Source: G965227875 sp965227875
Lineage (GTDB): Bacteria > Pseudomonadota > Alphaproteobacteria > Rhizobiales > JAJFHC01
Direction: 5' to 3'
DNA length: 64,000 bases
Assembly: GCA_965227875.1 (NCBI GenBank)
Contig: OZ245783.1
Coordinates: forward strand, 2,852,001-2,916,000
The position numbers and the translations under genes are program-made. The notes under the pieces are model-generated. The model had not been told where the DNA came from. It saw only the letters and a list, made by a program, of their open reading frames with translations, and did no database searches. Positions 41,913-50,101 of the stretch are shown one piece after another. Numbering within the stretch: position 1 is the first letter of the stretch; every line of letters starts with the position of its first letter.

Positions 41913-42833
41913 ATGAAGAGGCGTCTCGTGGACACCGATCGCATCAGGACATTCCTCGAAATCGTCAGGAGCGGCAGCTTCGCCGCGGCCGCCGACCGGC
42001 TCAACGTGACCCAGACGACGGTCAGCGCGCGGATCCGCTCCCTTGAGGACGAACTTGGAAAGCGCTTGTTCGTGCGCAACCGCAACGGGGCCAGGACGAC
42101 CGCCTCGGGGGACGAGTTCCTCCCCTATGCGGAGTCCTTCCTACAGGTCTGGGAACGGGCCAGGCGGCAGGTCGCGCTGCCCAGCGGCAAGAGCGGATAC
42201 GTGGCCGTCGGCAGTGAGCTGAGCCTGTGGAACCCGCTGCTGCTGGACTGGATGCTACGCATGAAACGGGTCGACGACGGGGTCGCGCTGCGCGGGTCCG
42301 TCGGCCTGCCGGAACAACTGGTCGAGTTCGTGCGCACGGGCACGCTCGACATCGCGCTGACCTACGCGCCCCGCCACGAATCGGGCATCGTCGTCGAACT
42401 GCTGTTTCGCGAGACGCTGGTTCTGGTCGAGTCTCCCGACGCGCCCCGTCCCGTCGAGCTTTCCGGCGGGGTGCCCGAGAACTACGTCCACGTGGACTGG
42501 GGGCCTCAGTTCGCCCAGCAGCACGCCGCGCGGTTTCCGAACTGGGCCGAAGCCGGCGTTCATGCGGGTTTCGGCCCACTCGGCCTCAACATCGTCCTGG
42601 CTTCCGGCGGGTGCGGATATTTCCGTTCCGGCGTCGTCGGGCCGCTGATCGAAACGGGACAGTTGGTGCGTGTCGCGGACGCGCCTGTCTTCGAGTATCC
42701 GGCCTACGCCATATGGGCCGAGGACAACGGCAACACCGCCGTGGCGCCCGCTCTCGAGGTGCTGCGCGCGTGCGGCAAGGCTGCGCGGACCGGCGAGGGG
42801 CCTCCACTCCACTTCGGGGTGCCGGGCTTGTAG
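41913..42833 (+). CDS. LysR-family transcriptional regulator
   Basis: The 306-residue protein has an N-terminal winged helix-turn-helix (DTDRIRTFLEIVRSGSFAAA, NVTQTTVSARIRSLEDELG) and a C-terminal effector-binding domain with the usual two-lobed pattern (VRTGTLDIALTYAP, LVLVESPDAP, GCGYFRSGVV). It likely controls itself and the divergent operon with the AhpD-like gene. The start is uncertain: ATG at 41913 has a weak ribosome site, while GTG at 41928 (just before DTDR) has GAAGAGG a few bases upstream. Confidence 0.9.
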   Translation: MKRRLVDTDRIRTFLEIVRSGSFAAAADRLNVTQTTVSARIRSLEDELGKRLFVRNRNGARTTASGDEFLPYAESFLQVWERARRQVALPSGKSGYVAVGSELSLWNPLLLDWMLRMKRVDDGVALRGSVGLPEQLVEFVRTGTLDIALTYAPRHESGIVVELLFRETLVLVESPDAPRPVELSGGVPENYVHVDWGPQFAQQHAARFPNWAEAGVHAGFGPLGLNIVLASGGCGYFRSGVVGPLIETGQLVRVADAPVFEYPAYAIWAEDNGNTAVAPALEVLRACGKAARTGEGPPLHFGVPGL

Positions 42834-42852
42834 GGACCTCGCACGACCGGGT

Positions 42853-42891
42853 TTGATGAGCTTCATGTAACCTGTTATACAAGTTACATGA
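42853..42891 (+). promoter_or_regulatory. Promoter and 29-bp dyad operator overlapping the CGNR gene start
   Basis: TTGATG (42853-42858), 17 bases, then TATACA (42876-42881) place the expected transcription start at about 42888, the A of the ATG. The dyad TCATGTAAC / GTTACATGA (9-base perfect arms, 11-base spacer, 42863-42891) covers the -10 and the start codon. No ribosome-binding sequence precedes the ATG. A leaderless, self-repressed gene would fit (inference). Confidence 0.55.
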
Positions 42892-43454
42892 CGAGATCCT
42901 TCGAGTTCACCGCGGGCGCGCTGGCGCTCGATTTCATCGATACTCTGGCCGGCGCATCCGTGGAGCCGGCCGAACTGCTTGCCAGCCCGCACGACCTTTC
43001 GAATTGGCTCGGCGAGGCCGGCGTGGTGCAAGGCCTCGATCTGACGGGCCGCGACCTATCGCGGGCGCTCGCCCTGCGCGAGGCGGTCCGTACGCTGCTC
43101 TTGTCCGCCGTCGAGTCTAAGCCCTGGCCAGCGGACGCCGTGGACCGCGTCAATCGCGAGGCGGCAGGCGCGGTTTTCCGGCCCGTGTTGCGGGAAGGAC
43201 GGGTCGAGATGATTAGCGCTGCGCCCTTCCGGTCCGCCCTGGCCGTGCTCGCCGGGGACGCGCTTCTGCTGCTTCGTCCTGAAAAGCTCGGCCGGGTCCG
43301 CCGCTGCCCCGAATGCCGGATGCTCTTTCTCGACAATTCGCGTCCCGGCCGGCGGGTGTGGTGTTCGTCGGCGTCGGGATGCGGCAACCGGGCCAAGGTG
43401 CGCCGGCATCGCGCCAGAAGAGCGACAAGGGACGGGGAGCGACCGGGACAATGA
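42888..43454 (+). CDS. CGNR zinc-finger / ABATE-domain transcription regulator
   Basis: This 188-residue protein has an N-terminal ABATE domain (FTAGALALDFIDTLAG, LREAVRTLLLSAVE, PFRSALAVLAGDALLLL). The C-terminal CGNR zinc finger has cysteines in RRCPECRMLFLDNS and WCSSASGCGNRAKVRRHRAR. The family is predicted to bind DNA in stress or small-molecule responses. The gene starts inside a 29-bp dyad, so self-regulation is likely. Its TGA overlaps the ATG of the next gene (ATGA), so the two are co-expressed. Confidence 0.88.
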   Translation: MTRSFEFTAGALALDFIDTLAGASVEPAELLASPHDLSNWLGEAGVVQGLDLTGRDLSRALALREAVRTLLLSAVESKPWPADAVDRVNREAAGAVFRPVLREGRVEMISAAPFRSALAVLAGDALLLLRPEKLGRVRRCPECRMLFLDNSRPGRRVWCSSASGCGNRAKVRRHRARRATRDGERPGQ

Positions 43455-44266
43455 CAGAAAAACGGGTGTGTTTCGATTTCGAGATCGATTTCTCGAATGG
43501 CGGCGGGCTCGCCGGGCACGGCTTCCGGCTCGACATCGACGGTGACGACATCTCCGACGATGAACTTGCGGCCTCCATCATTCGCGACATGCGGCTGCTG
43601 ATGGTCGGACGGACCCGAATTCTCAACCGGCGGATCATCGAGGAACCGCACAAGCGCCGCCGGGCGCCCGGCCCGGCAACATCGCCGGACATTTCACGCA
43701 TCGTCGATCTCGGCCGTCCGTCGTCTGGTGGTACGGACAACGGTGCTGCACATGCCGGCCCCCGCCCCCGGGTCACGGTCCCGCCTCGCAATCCGGAAGC
43801 GGGTGGCGACGATGAAGCGACGGCGCTGGACCGCCTGGCGGCCTTGTCCGGTCTTGTCGTGCGGCTGCCAGGCCACGACGACCCCGCGATCGACTGGATG
43901 GCGCTTGCCGCCCATGATGTCGGAGAACGGGCGGTGCTTGTTGAAACCGGGTGGAGCGATGACCGGGGCACGCTCGGCCACCGCCTCGCAAGTCCATACC
44001 TGACCGTGCGGGCGGCCGAATACCTGCGCGATGACGGGGCTGCACTCGTCGGGATGGACGCGCCGGTCTCAGGTGTCGAGGCGCACGGCGCCGGAAAGGC
44101 GCTGGCCGTCCTGCTTGAGGCCGGCATTCCGGTCGTCGAGGGCCTGTCCGGCCTCTCCGCCCTGCCGGTGGAGGGCTTCCGTTTCTTCGCCGTGCCACAG
44201 GCGGTGGTCGGGGTGGGGCCAGGCGACGTGCGGGCTTTCGCCTGGCTGACCGGCGCTGCGCCGTAG
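43451..44266 (+). CDS. Cyclase-family-like protein with extra N-terminal domain, catalytic metal motif missing
   Basis: Of 271 residues, the first 75 or so form a separate conserved-looking module (FDFEIDFSNGGGLAGHGFRLDI, LLMVGRTRILNRRIIEEPHK). The rest resembles the kynurenine-formamidase-like 'cyclase' family: RIVDLGRPSSGG, VLVETGWSDDRG, VGMDAPVSGVEAHGAGKAL, and a C-terminal GFRFFAVPQAVVGVGPGDVRAFAWL. The HxGTHxDxPxH metal motif that these hydrolases need is absent; the region where it should be is a Pro/Gly-rich stretch. The protein may therefore bind a ligand or act as a pseudoenzyme. It is translationally coupled to the CGNR regulator. Assignment rests on the C-terminal pattern only. Confidence 0.65.
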   Translation: MTEKRVCFDFEIDFSNGGGLAGHGFRLDIDGDDISDDELAASIIRDMRLLMVGRTRILNRRIIEEPHKRRRAPGPATSPDISRIVDLGRPSSGGTDNGAAHAGPRPRVTVPPRNPEAGGDDEATALDRLAALSGLVVRLPGHDDPAIDWMALAAHDVGERAVLVETGWSDDRGTLGHRLASPYLTVRAAEYLRDDGAALVGMDAPVSGVEAHGAGKALAVLLEAGIPVVEGLSGLSALPVEGFRFFAVPQAVVGVGPGDVRAFAWLTGAAP

Positions 44267-44304
44267 GCCAGGGGTCTGTCCCTGTTCCGGGCCGATCCCG
44301 CGCC

Positions 44305-44553
44305 TCAGTCGAGACGGCCGTGGGCTTTCAGCACCGCGCCGACCGCGTCGGACAAGGACGCGTCGCCCGCTTCCAGCGCATAGACATAGGCGTGGGTCAG
44401 CGCAAAACAGGCGGCATCCGTGCGTCCGGCCTTCAGGTGGAGTTCACCGCCCTTGCGATAGAGACCGGCGAGCGCGCCGCAGCCTGCGCCGGATGCGTGG
44501 GCGTCCAGAACGCACGCGTCGAGCCGCGCCAGTGCCGCGTCGTCCCGGGTCAT
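44305..44553 (-). CDS. Small protein of unknown function after the Rieske oxygenase gene
   Basis: This 82-residue helical protein (ALAGLYRKGGELHLKAGRTD, ACFALTHAYVYALEAGD) has a weak TPR-like look. I do not recognise a named family. Its ATG overlaps the stop of the Rieske oxygenase by 4 bases, which is good evidence that it is real and co-translated. It could assist or regulate the oxygenase, but nothing in the sequence proves this. Confidence 0.75.
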   Translation of the reverse strand: MTRDDAALARLDACVLDAHASGAGCGALAGLYRKGGELHLKAGRTDAACFALTHAYVYALEAGDASLSDAVGAVLKAHGRLD

Positions 44554-45707
44554 GAGCCCGTGCCGAACTGGTGGGCCACCCAGTCATGGAAACAGTGTGT
44601 CGGCTCGTCCATGGCGGGGGCGAAGCGCCCGCCGTCGAAGCCCGGCGCGCTGCGGCCCTTGTGCATGCCCTCCACCACGCCGACGTCTTCCATGAAGACC
44701 TCCTTCCACATGGCGGTGTTGCGCGCACGCAGGTCCGCGAAGTCCGGGCCGGCGGCCTCCGGCCGGGCATAGTAGATCTCCACGTGCTCGACCGTGCGGT
44801 CATGGCCGCGCGGCTCCAGCAGGATGCTGAAGACGTGGTCCTTGTGCACGCCGAGCAGCACGTTGGGATAGAGCGCGATATATTCCGCGCCGGTGTCCCA
44901 CTTGTCCGAAAGACCCTCGAACAACGGGAAGGCGCGCCCGCTCTCGTCGGGGGAAGGGTTGTAGACGACCGTGCCCTGGCCGGAATGGGCGCGTCTGGCG
45001 ACGATGTTGTAGTGATCCTCGAGCCGGGAATAGCTGTTGAGGCCGGGATGTACCCAGGGCAGATGGTAGCTCTCGCAGTAGTTCTCGACCGCCAGCTTCC
45101 AGTTGGTGTCGAGTTCCAGCCTGAACGACGAATCCGGGCCGCCGTGATAGAGCGGGCGGTCGGCGAATTCGGCCCAGCGGTCGAGGACGCCGCCCGCATA
45201 GGTCTCGAACGGCTCGGCGTCGCCCGAGACATTGACGTAGATCCCGTCGAGAAAGACGTGCGACCGGACCTCGATCAGGCCGAGTTCCTCGCGCTTGATA
45301 GCCTCGTCGGAATTGCGCCCGGGCCCGCCCACGTGCGGCGTGGTGACGAGTGCGCCGTCATGGGAGTAGCACCACGAGTGGTACGGACAGCGGATGACGC
45401 CCTTGAGCGATCCGGCTTCCTTGACGAGGATCATGCCGCGGTGCCGGCAGACATTCTGGAACACCCTGAGAACGTTGTCCCGCGTGCGCAGCAGCAGCAG
45501 CGGCATGCCGAGAAAGTCGACCGGCCTGGCGTCCCCCGGTTCCGGAACGTCCTTGCCGAACCCGATCAGCGACCAGTTCTTCCGGAACACGCGCTCGCAT
45601 TCCATCTCGAAGGTCTCCGGGTCGGTGTAGAACCCGTTGGGCAGGCCGTTGGCGGCGGCGACGGGGCGGGTGACGGATTGCAGAAGCGCGGTGTCGACAA
45701 TGGACAT
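44550..45707 (-). CDS. Aromatic ring-hydroxylating (Rieske) oxygenase, alpha subunit
   Basis: The 385-residue protein has a Rieske [2Fe-2S] domain with CRHRG and CPYHSW (C-x-H ... C-x2-H). The catalytic domain has the mononuclear-iron motif NYCESYHLPWVHPGL. It resembles the family that hydroxylates or demethylates aromatics, carnitine or other quaternary amines; substrate unknown. The start at 45707 has GGAG 8 bases upstream; the longer frame adds a low-complexity alanine stretch and was not used. No reductase gene is adjacent. It sits downstream of a GcvA-like LysR gene and of matB. Confidence 0.92.
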   Translation of the reverse strand: MSIVDTALLQSVTRPVAAANGLPNGFYTDPETFEMECERVFRKNWSLIGFGKDVPEPGDARPVDFLGMPLLLLRTRDNVLRVFQNVCRHRGMILVKEAGSLKGVIRCPYHSWCYSHDGALVTTPHVGGPGRNSDEAIKREELGLIEVRSHVFLDGIYVNVSGDAEPFETYAGGVLDRWAEFADRPLYHGGPDSSFRLELDTNWKLAVENYCESYHLPWVHPGLNSYSRLEDHYNIVARRAHSGQGTVVYNPSPDESGRAFPLFEGLSDKWDTGAEYIALYPNVLLGVHKDHVFSILLEPRGHDRTVEHVEIYYARPEAAGPDFADLRARNTAMWKEVFMEDVGVVEGMHKGRSAPGFDGGRFAPAMDEPTHCFHDWVAHQFGTGS

Positions 45708-45800
45708 GGCAAACACTCCAGACCTGGCACGAACCGTCAGTCTGGCTGCCGCAGCCGCCGCGATCAATAGGACAACGTGGCGCGTTGAGTTTACCTCAGA

Positions 45801-46709
45801 TCAATCGATGAGTGCGGGATCCACCTCCAGAAGCCAGTCTTTCAGCGCCTGGGCGGCTTCGTCGAGCGGCCTGTCTGCACTCCAGGTCACGTAATGCGAG
45901 CCCGGCGCGGCGATCTCCCAGGTTCCCAGCCGTTGAAGCCGTCCCTGGGCGATGAGCGGCGCGACGAGGCCGTGCCACCCCACGACGACGCCCTGGTTGT
46001 CCTGGGCGGCCTGCAGCGCGACGCCGTAATTGGTGAAGGACCGCACCTTGCGCGGCCGCTCGCTGATGCCGAGCGCGGCGAACCAGTCCGGCCAGTCGAT
46101 CCATGTCGGATCGGCGCTGTTCAGCTGAAGAAGCGGCAATCCGAGGAGGTCTTCGAGCGTCTCGGGCACGTTCTCTCCGGCGAATTCCGGCCCGGCGACG
46201 GGGTAGATGCGGTCGTCGAAAAGCAGGCTTGCCGTGTCGCCCGGCCAGTGCCCGGTGCCGTATCTGAAGCGCAGGTCGACCTGGGCGGTGTCGATGTCGC
46301 GCGCGTGGTCCGAGATCACGTGATTGATCGTGACGTCGCGGTGGGACCGCCAGAACCCGCTGAGCCGCGGCATGAGCCACAGCGACGCGAAGGCGGTGGT
46401 CGCCCCCACGGTGATGTTCGCCTCCAGGTCCCGTGACCGGATGGCATGCACCGCGACGCTCATCCTCGCGAAACTGTCCCCGACGGCTTCGTAGAGGTCG
46501 GCCCCGTCACCGGTCAGCATGACGCCACGGTGCAGGCGTTCGAACAGCCTGGTGGAAAGCTCGGTCTCGAGGGCCTTGATCTGCCGGCTCACCGCGCCCG
46601 GCGTCACATTGAGTTCGAGGGCGGCCTGCTTGAAGCTCAGGTTCCGCGCGGCGGCCTCGAAGACGGCCAGCGTCGTGAGCGAGGGAAGATCGTAGTGCCG
46701 CCGGGCCAT
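45801..46709 (-). CDS. GcvA-type LysR transcriptional regulator
   Basis: This 302-residue regulator has the helix-turn-helix segment FEAAARNLSFKQAALELNVT followed by PGAVSRQIKALE, typical of the GcvA-like group, and an effector domain (VDLRFRYGTGHWPG, QDNQGVVVGWHGLVAPLI). It lies between matB (12 bases upstream) and the Rieske oxygenase gene (93 bases downstream), all on the minus strand, so it probably controls one or both. The effector is unknown. Confidence 0.92.
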   Translation of the reverse strand: MARRHYDLPSLTTLAVFEAAARNLSFKQAALELNVTPGAVSRQIKALETELSTRLFERLHRGVMLTGDGADLYEAVGDSFARMSVAVHAIRSRDLEANITVGATTAFASLWLMPRLSGFWRSHRDVTINHVISDHARDIDTAQVDLRFRYGTGHWPGDTASLLFDDRIYPVAGPEFAGENVPETLEDLLGLPLLQLNSADPTWIDWPDWFAALGISERPRKVRSFTNYGVALQAAQDNQGVVVGWHGLVAPLIAQGRLQRLGTWEIAAPGSHYVTWSADRPLDEAAQALKDWLLEVDPALID

Positions 46710-46721
46710 GCTAGCAGCGGT

Positions 46722-48245
46722 TCAGGGCGAGAAGATCTTCGCGTGGCGATCGCGCAGCGCGGCTTTCTGCACCTTGCCCATGGTGTTGCGGGGCAGGGCC
46801 TCTTCGAAGAACACCCTTTTCGGCACCTTGAATTTCGCCAGACGTTCCCCGAGCCGTCCGATGATGTCCGCTTCGTCCGGCGCGTTCCCGCCGGCCGCCG
46901 GGATCACCACCGCGACGACACCTTCGCCGAAATCCGGATGGGGGATGCCGATGACGGCGGACTCGGAAACCTCCTCCATGTCGTCCAGCACCTCCTCGAT
47001 CTCCTTGGGATAGACGTTGAAGCCGCCTGAAATGATGAGGTCCTTGGCGCGCCCGACGATGGTGATGCGGCCGTCGTCGTCCATCCGGGCGAGATCCCCC
47101 GTCACGAAATAGCCGTCGGTGCGGAACTCCTCCGCGGTCTTTTCGGGCAGGTTCCAGTAGCCCGCGAATATGTTCGGGCCGCGCGCCTCGATCACGCCGA
47201 TCTCCCCGCGTTCGACCTCGCGGCCGTCGTCGTCCGCGATGCGGATGTCCACGCCGTCCAGCGCATAGCCCACGGTGCCGGCGAGACGTTCGCCGTCATA
47301 GGGGTTCGACGTCATCATGCCGGTTTCCGTCATGCCGTAGCGCTCGAGGATCCGGTGGCCGGTGCGGGCTTCGAACTCGCGGTGCGTCTCGGCCAGGAGC
47401 GGTGCCGACCCGGAAATGAACAGCCGCATGTTGCGGCAGGTCTCCGCCGAGAACGACGCGTCCCCCAGGAGCCGGGTGTAGAAGGTGGGGACGCCCATCA
47501 TGACCGTGGAGGAGGGCAGCAGGCTCACGATCCGGCCGGCGTCGAAACGGTCGAGCCAGTGCATGGTGCAGCTGTTGTAGAGCGCCAGGTGCGTGGCGAT
47601 ATGCAGCCCGTGGACATGGAAGACGGGCAGCGCGTGGAGCAGCACGTCGTCGGGCGAGAACCGCCAGGCCTCGTTCAGGGTGACGAGATTGCTGACCAGA
47701 TTGCCGTGGGTGATCATGGCCCCCTTGGACCGGCCGGTGGTGCCCGACGTGTAGAGCAGGCAGGCGAGGTCGTCGGAGGTGCGTTCGACGGTCGTATGTT
47801 CGGCCGACGACTCGGCCGCGAGGTCGACGATGCTGCCTGACCCGTCGGCTTCAATCGTCATGACGTGTTTGACGCCGTTGGCCTCGGCGATGGGCGCGAC
47901 CGTGGCGACGACGGCCTGCGGTACGACGAGCAGCGTCGGGCGGGCATCGGAAACGAAGAACTCGACCTCGCTGGCCGTGTAGGCCGTGTTGAGCGGATGA
48001 AACACGCCGCCGCATTTCAGCGTCGCCAGGTAGAGGCAGATGTTGCCGATCGATTTTTCGATCTGCGCCGTTACCCGGTCGCCGGGTCCCACGCCGAGCG
48101 CGGCCAGCGCATTGGCCATCCGGCCGATCATCTGCCCGAACGCGGCATAGCTGATCTCGTCTCCGCCGGCCGAGAAGACGGTCTTCTCCGGCGCGCGTTC
48201 GAAACCCTGCTGAAGGATGGCGACGAGGTTCTGGTTGTTCTGCAT
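46722..48245 (-). CDS. matB: Malonyl-CoA synthetase-like acyl-CoA ligase (MatB type)
   Basis: This 507-residue AMP-forming enzyme carries the P-loop-like LLYTSGTTGRSKGAMITHGN, GYWNLPEKTAEEF, the TGD motif (VTGDLARMDDDGRI), IISGGFNVYPKEIEEVLD, and the C-terminal PRNTMGKVQKAALR with the catalytic lysine. The overall pattern, including LKCGGVFHPLNTAYTASEVE, is that of malonyl-CoA synthetases, which activate malonate. The start at 48245 (MQNNQNLVAIL) follows a weak GGACAGG; a 120-residue upstream in-frame extension looks non-coding. It heads a minus-strand group with a LysR gene and a Rieske oxygenase gene. Confidence 0.88.
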   Translation of the reverse strand: MQNNQNLVAILQQGFERAPEKTVFSAGGDEISYAAFGQMIGRMANALAALGVGPGDRVTAQIEKSIGNICLYLATLKCGGVFHPLNTAYTASEVEFFVSDARPTLLVVPQAVVATVAPIAEANGVKHVMTIEADGSGSIVDLAAESSAEHTTVERTSDDLACLLYTSGTTGRSKGAMITHGNLVSNLVTLNEAWRFSPDDVLLHALPVFHVHGLHIATHLALYNSCTMHWLDRFDAGRIVSLLPSSTVMMGVPTFYTRLLGDASFSAETCRNMRLFISGSAPLLAETHREFEARTGHRILERYGMTETGMMTSNPYDGERLAGTVGYALDGVDIRIADDDGREVERGEIGVIEARGPNIFAGYWNLPEKTAEEFRTDGYFVTGDLARMDDDGRITIVGRAKDLIISGGFNVYPKEIEEVLDDMEEVSESAVIGIPHPDFGEGVVAVVIPAAGGNAPDEADIIGRLGERLAKFKVPKRVFFEEALPRNTMGKVQKAALRDRHAKIFSP

Positions 48246-48547
48246 GTCCTGTCCGGCGATCGGTAAGCGTGGTGGTTTCCGGTGCACTGACCGGCCCGGC
48301 GTTTGTTGCCCAAAACCGGCCACCATGCAAGCTGTCGGCAAGGGGCCTGCGAAATCGCCCGCGGGGTGGCGTCCGCCTTGACACAATCTCGCCTTAGCCC
48401 GTAAACCACCCGCGACGGAACCGGCGGGATTTCCAGGGGACGAAACCGGCGCACCGGCTGTTCGCAAGAGCCGCGGTCGCGGAAGGTGCGGTCGCGCCGC
48501 CGGGAAGGTCCTCGCCCCTGCACCCACTTGACGGGATAGATGATCGA
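48246..48547. other. Non-coding divergent region upstream of matB and the surface-carbohydrate gene
   Basis: No gene is supported here. It holds a TTGACA at 48378-48383 pointing right, with only a poor -10 (around 48401-48407). Otherwise it is high-GC sequence without repeats or clear hairpins. Confidence 0.4.
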
Positions 48548-49942
48548 ATGACTGTACGGCCGGTCCTGTTGCCCGCCGAGATCCGTGTCCGCGAATTCGA
48601 CGCAAAGCTGCTCCTGGCCTGCTGTCTCGCCGAGCGCGGCGTCCCCTGTTACCTCGGCCAGCGAACGGAACTCGACATGATGGCCGGACGGTTTCCCCAG
48701 TCGGTCTATGTCGCCAAGGGGCTGACGCGCCAGACGATGCGTCATTTCGTGTCCGCGAGGAATTTCGGACACGAGATCGTCGCCTGGGACGAGGAGGCGA
48801 TCTGTTACCTCACCCGCGACATCTACATCGGCCGGCGCTGGAACGACGACACCGTGCGGCTCGTGTCCGAACTGATCGCCTGGGGCGAGGACAATGCCGA
48901 GATGTGGCGCGATGCGCTGGACGACATGGACATTCCCGTCCACGTCCTCGGAAATCCCCGAGCCGACCTGCTGCGGCCCGAGTTTCACGCGTCGATCGAT
49001 ATCGAGGCGGAGGAACTGCGGCAGCGATACGGCCGCTTCATCCTGCTCAACAGCAACTTCGGGTCCACCAACAACATCTTTCCCGAGCGCACGCGCTTCA
49101 AGGAAGGCGGCGACATCAACGAACTCCATCCGAACGACCGGATCGGCTTCAACACCGACCAGGCCGAATACAAGCGCGTCATGTTCCGCCGGATGCTCGA
49201 GGTCCCGGCCGAACTCGCAAGATCCTTTCCCGACAGGAAGATCATCGTGCGTCCGCATCCCGCCGAGAATCACGCCGCATGGCGCGACGCCGCGGCCGGA
49301 CACGACAATGTGGAGGTCATCCACGAAGGTGGCGTCCTGCCGTGGATCAAGGCGTCGGCCTGCGTGGTCCATTCCTCCTGCACGACGGCGGTGGAAGCGT
49401 TCATGCTCGACGTGCCGGCCATCGCCCTGCGTTATCCGGGCGGCCACGTCTGCGACGACGACCTGCCGAATCTCGTGAGCTACTCCGCGGCGGAAAAAGA
49501 GAACATTCCGCTTTTCGCGGCGCCTGCGCTGGCCGGGGGGCTGCCTGTCTTCAGCGACTCCGGAAAATCCAGGACCCTCCTTAAGCAGTTCATCGCCTCG
49601 CTCGACGGTCCGCTGGCGAGCGACAGGATCGCGGACTACCTGGCCGGTTTTGCCGCGCGGCCGGCGCCGCAACTGCCGGGCGTGCTGACGCGCACGGTAC
49701 AGAACGGCCGAATCGCGTTGCGCGCGCTCTCGAGGTCCATCAACGGCCGGCGCGAGGGCCATCCGGCAAACCCGGCATTCCGGGAACACCAGTTTCCTGT
49801 CCTCTCGGCGGGCGAAGCGAACGGCATGATCGACGGCTATGCCCGCCTGTTTGGCCGGTTCGACGGCGTCAGGGCGCGCAGGATTGCTGAAAGGGTGTTT
49901 GAAATCAGGAGTTTGCAGGCGGAAGCCGACGCCAAGGACTGA
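48548..49942 (+). CDS. Surface carbohydrate biosynthesis protein (TIGR04396-like)
   Basis: This 464-residue cytoplasmic protein has a GT-B-like pattern: LLPAEIRVREFDAKLLLACC, DEEAICYLTRDIYIGRRWN, VLGNPRADLLRPEF, FILLNSNFGSTNN, KIIVRPHPAENHAAW and ACVVHSSCTTAVEAFMLDVP. These match my memory of the TIGR04396 'surface carbohydrate biosynthesis' family, thought to act on capsule or surface glycans. The exact reaction is unknown. It stands alone, 159 bases before the TPR/beta-barrel gene and divergent from matB. Confidence 0.82.
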   Translation: MTVRPVLLPAEIRVREFDAKLLLACCLAERGVPCYLGQRTELDMMAGRFPQSVYVAKGLTRQTMRHFVSARNFGHEIVAWDEEAICYLTRDIYIGRRWNDDTVRLVSELIAWGEDNAEMWRDALDDMDIPVHVLGNPRADLLRPEFHASIDIEAEELRQRYGRFILLNSNFGSTNNIFPERTRFKEGGDINELHPNDRIGFNTDQAEYKRVMFRRMLEVPAELARSFPDRKIIVRPHPAENHAAWRDAAAGHDNVEVIHEGGVLPWIKASACVVHSSCTTAVEAFMLDVPAIALRYPGGHVCDDDLPNLVSYSAAEKENIPLFAAPALAGGLPVFSDSGKSRTLLKQFIASLDGPLASDRIADYLAGFAARPAPQLPGVLTRTVQNGRIALRALSRSINGRREGHPANPAFREHQFPVLSAGEANGMIDGYARLFGRFDGVRARRIAERVFEIRSLQAEADAKD

Positions 49943-49966
49943 TCCTGCCACAGCCTCGCCTTATTC

Positions 49967-49982
49967 TGTGACATTTTTGACC
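49967..49982. promoter_or_regulatory. Degenerate CRP-like half-dyad upstream of the second FecR locus
   Basis: TGTGACATTTTTGACC has a perfect left half (TGTGA) and a poor right half (TGACC against TCACA), 8 of 10 consensus positions. It lies about 120 bases before the TPR/beta-barrel ATG, in the only gap upstream of that operon. On its own this is weak. Confidence 0.25.
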
Positions 49983-50101
49983 GCCTTGGCCGCAATTCTG
50001 CGCCGCAACGGCCCAGATCGCCGGAAAAGCCATTGTTAACCCGGTATTGCGGCGATATTGTCTGGTTTCGCTGAATCATTCGCGGGAACGACGCGCGCGG
50101 T

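Noticed and set aside
48378..48407. TTGACA promoter for the surface-carbohydrate gene
   Set aside because: The -35 is perfect, but no acceptable -10 follows at 16-18 bases and the leader would be about 135 bases.
48246..48605. N-terminal extension of the MatB frame
   Set aside because: The extra 120 residues are unlike any acyl-CoA ligase and overlap the start of the divergent surface-carbohydrate gene; MQNNQNLVAIL fits the family start.
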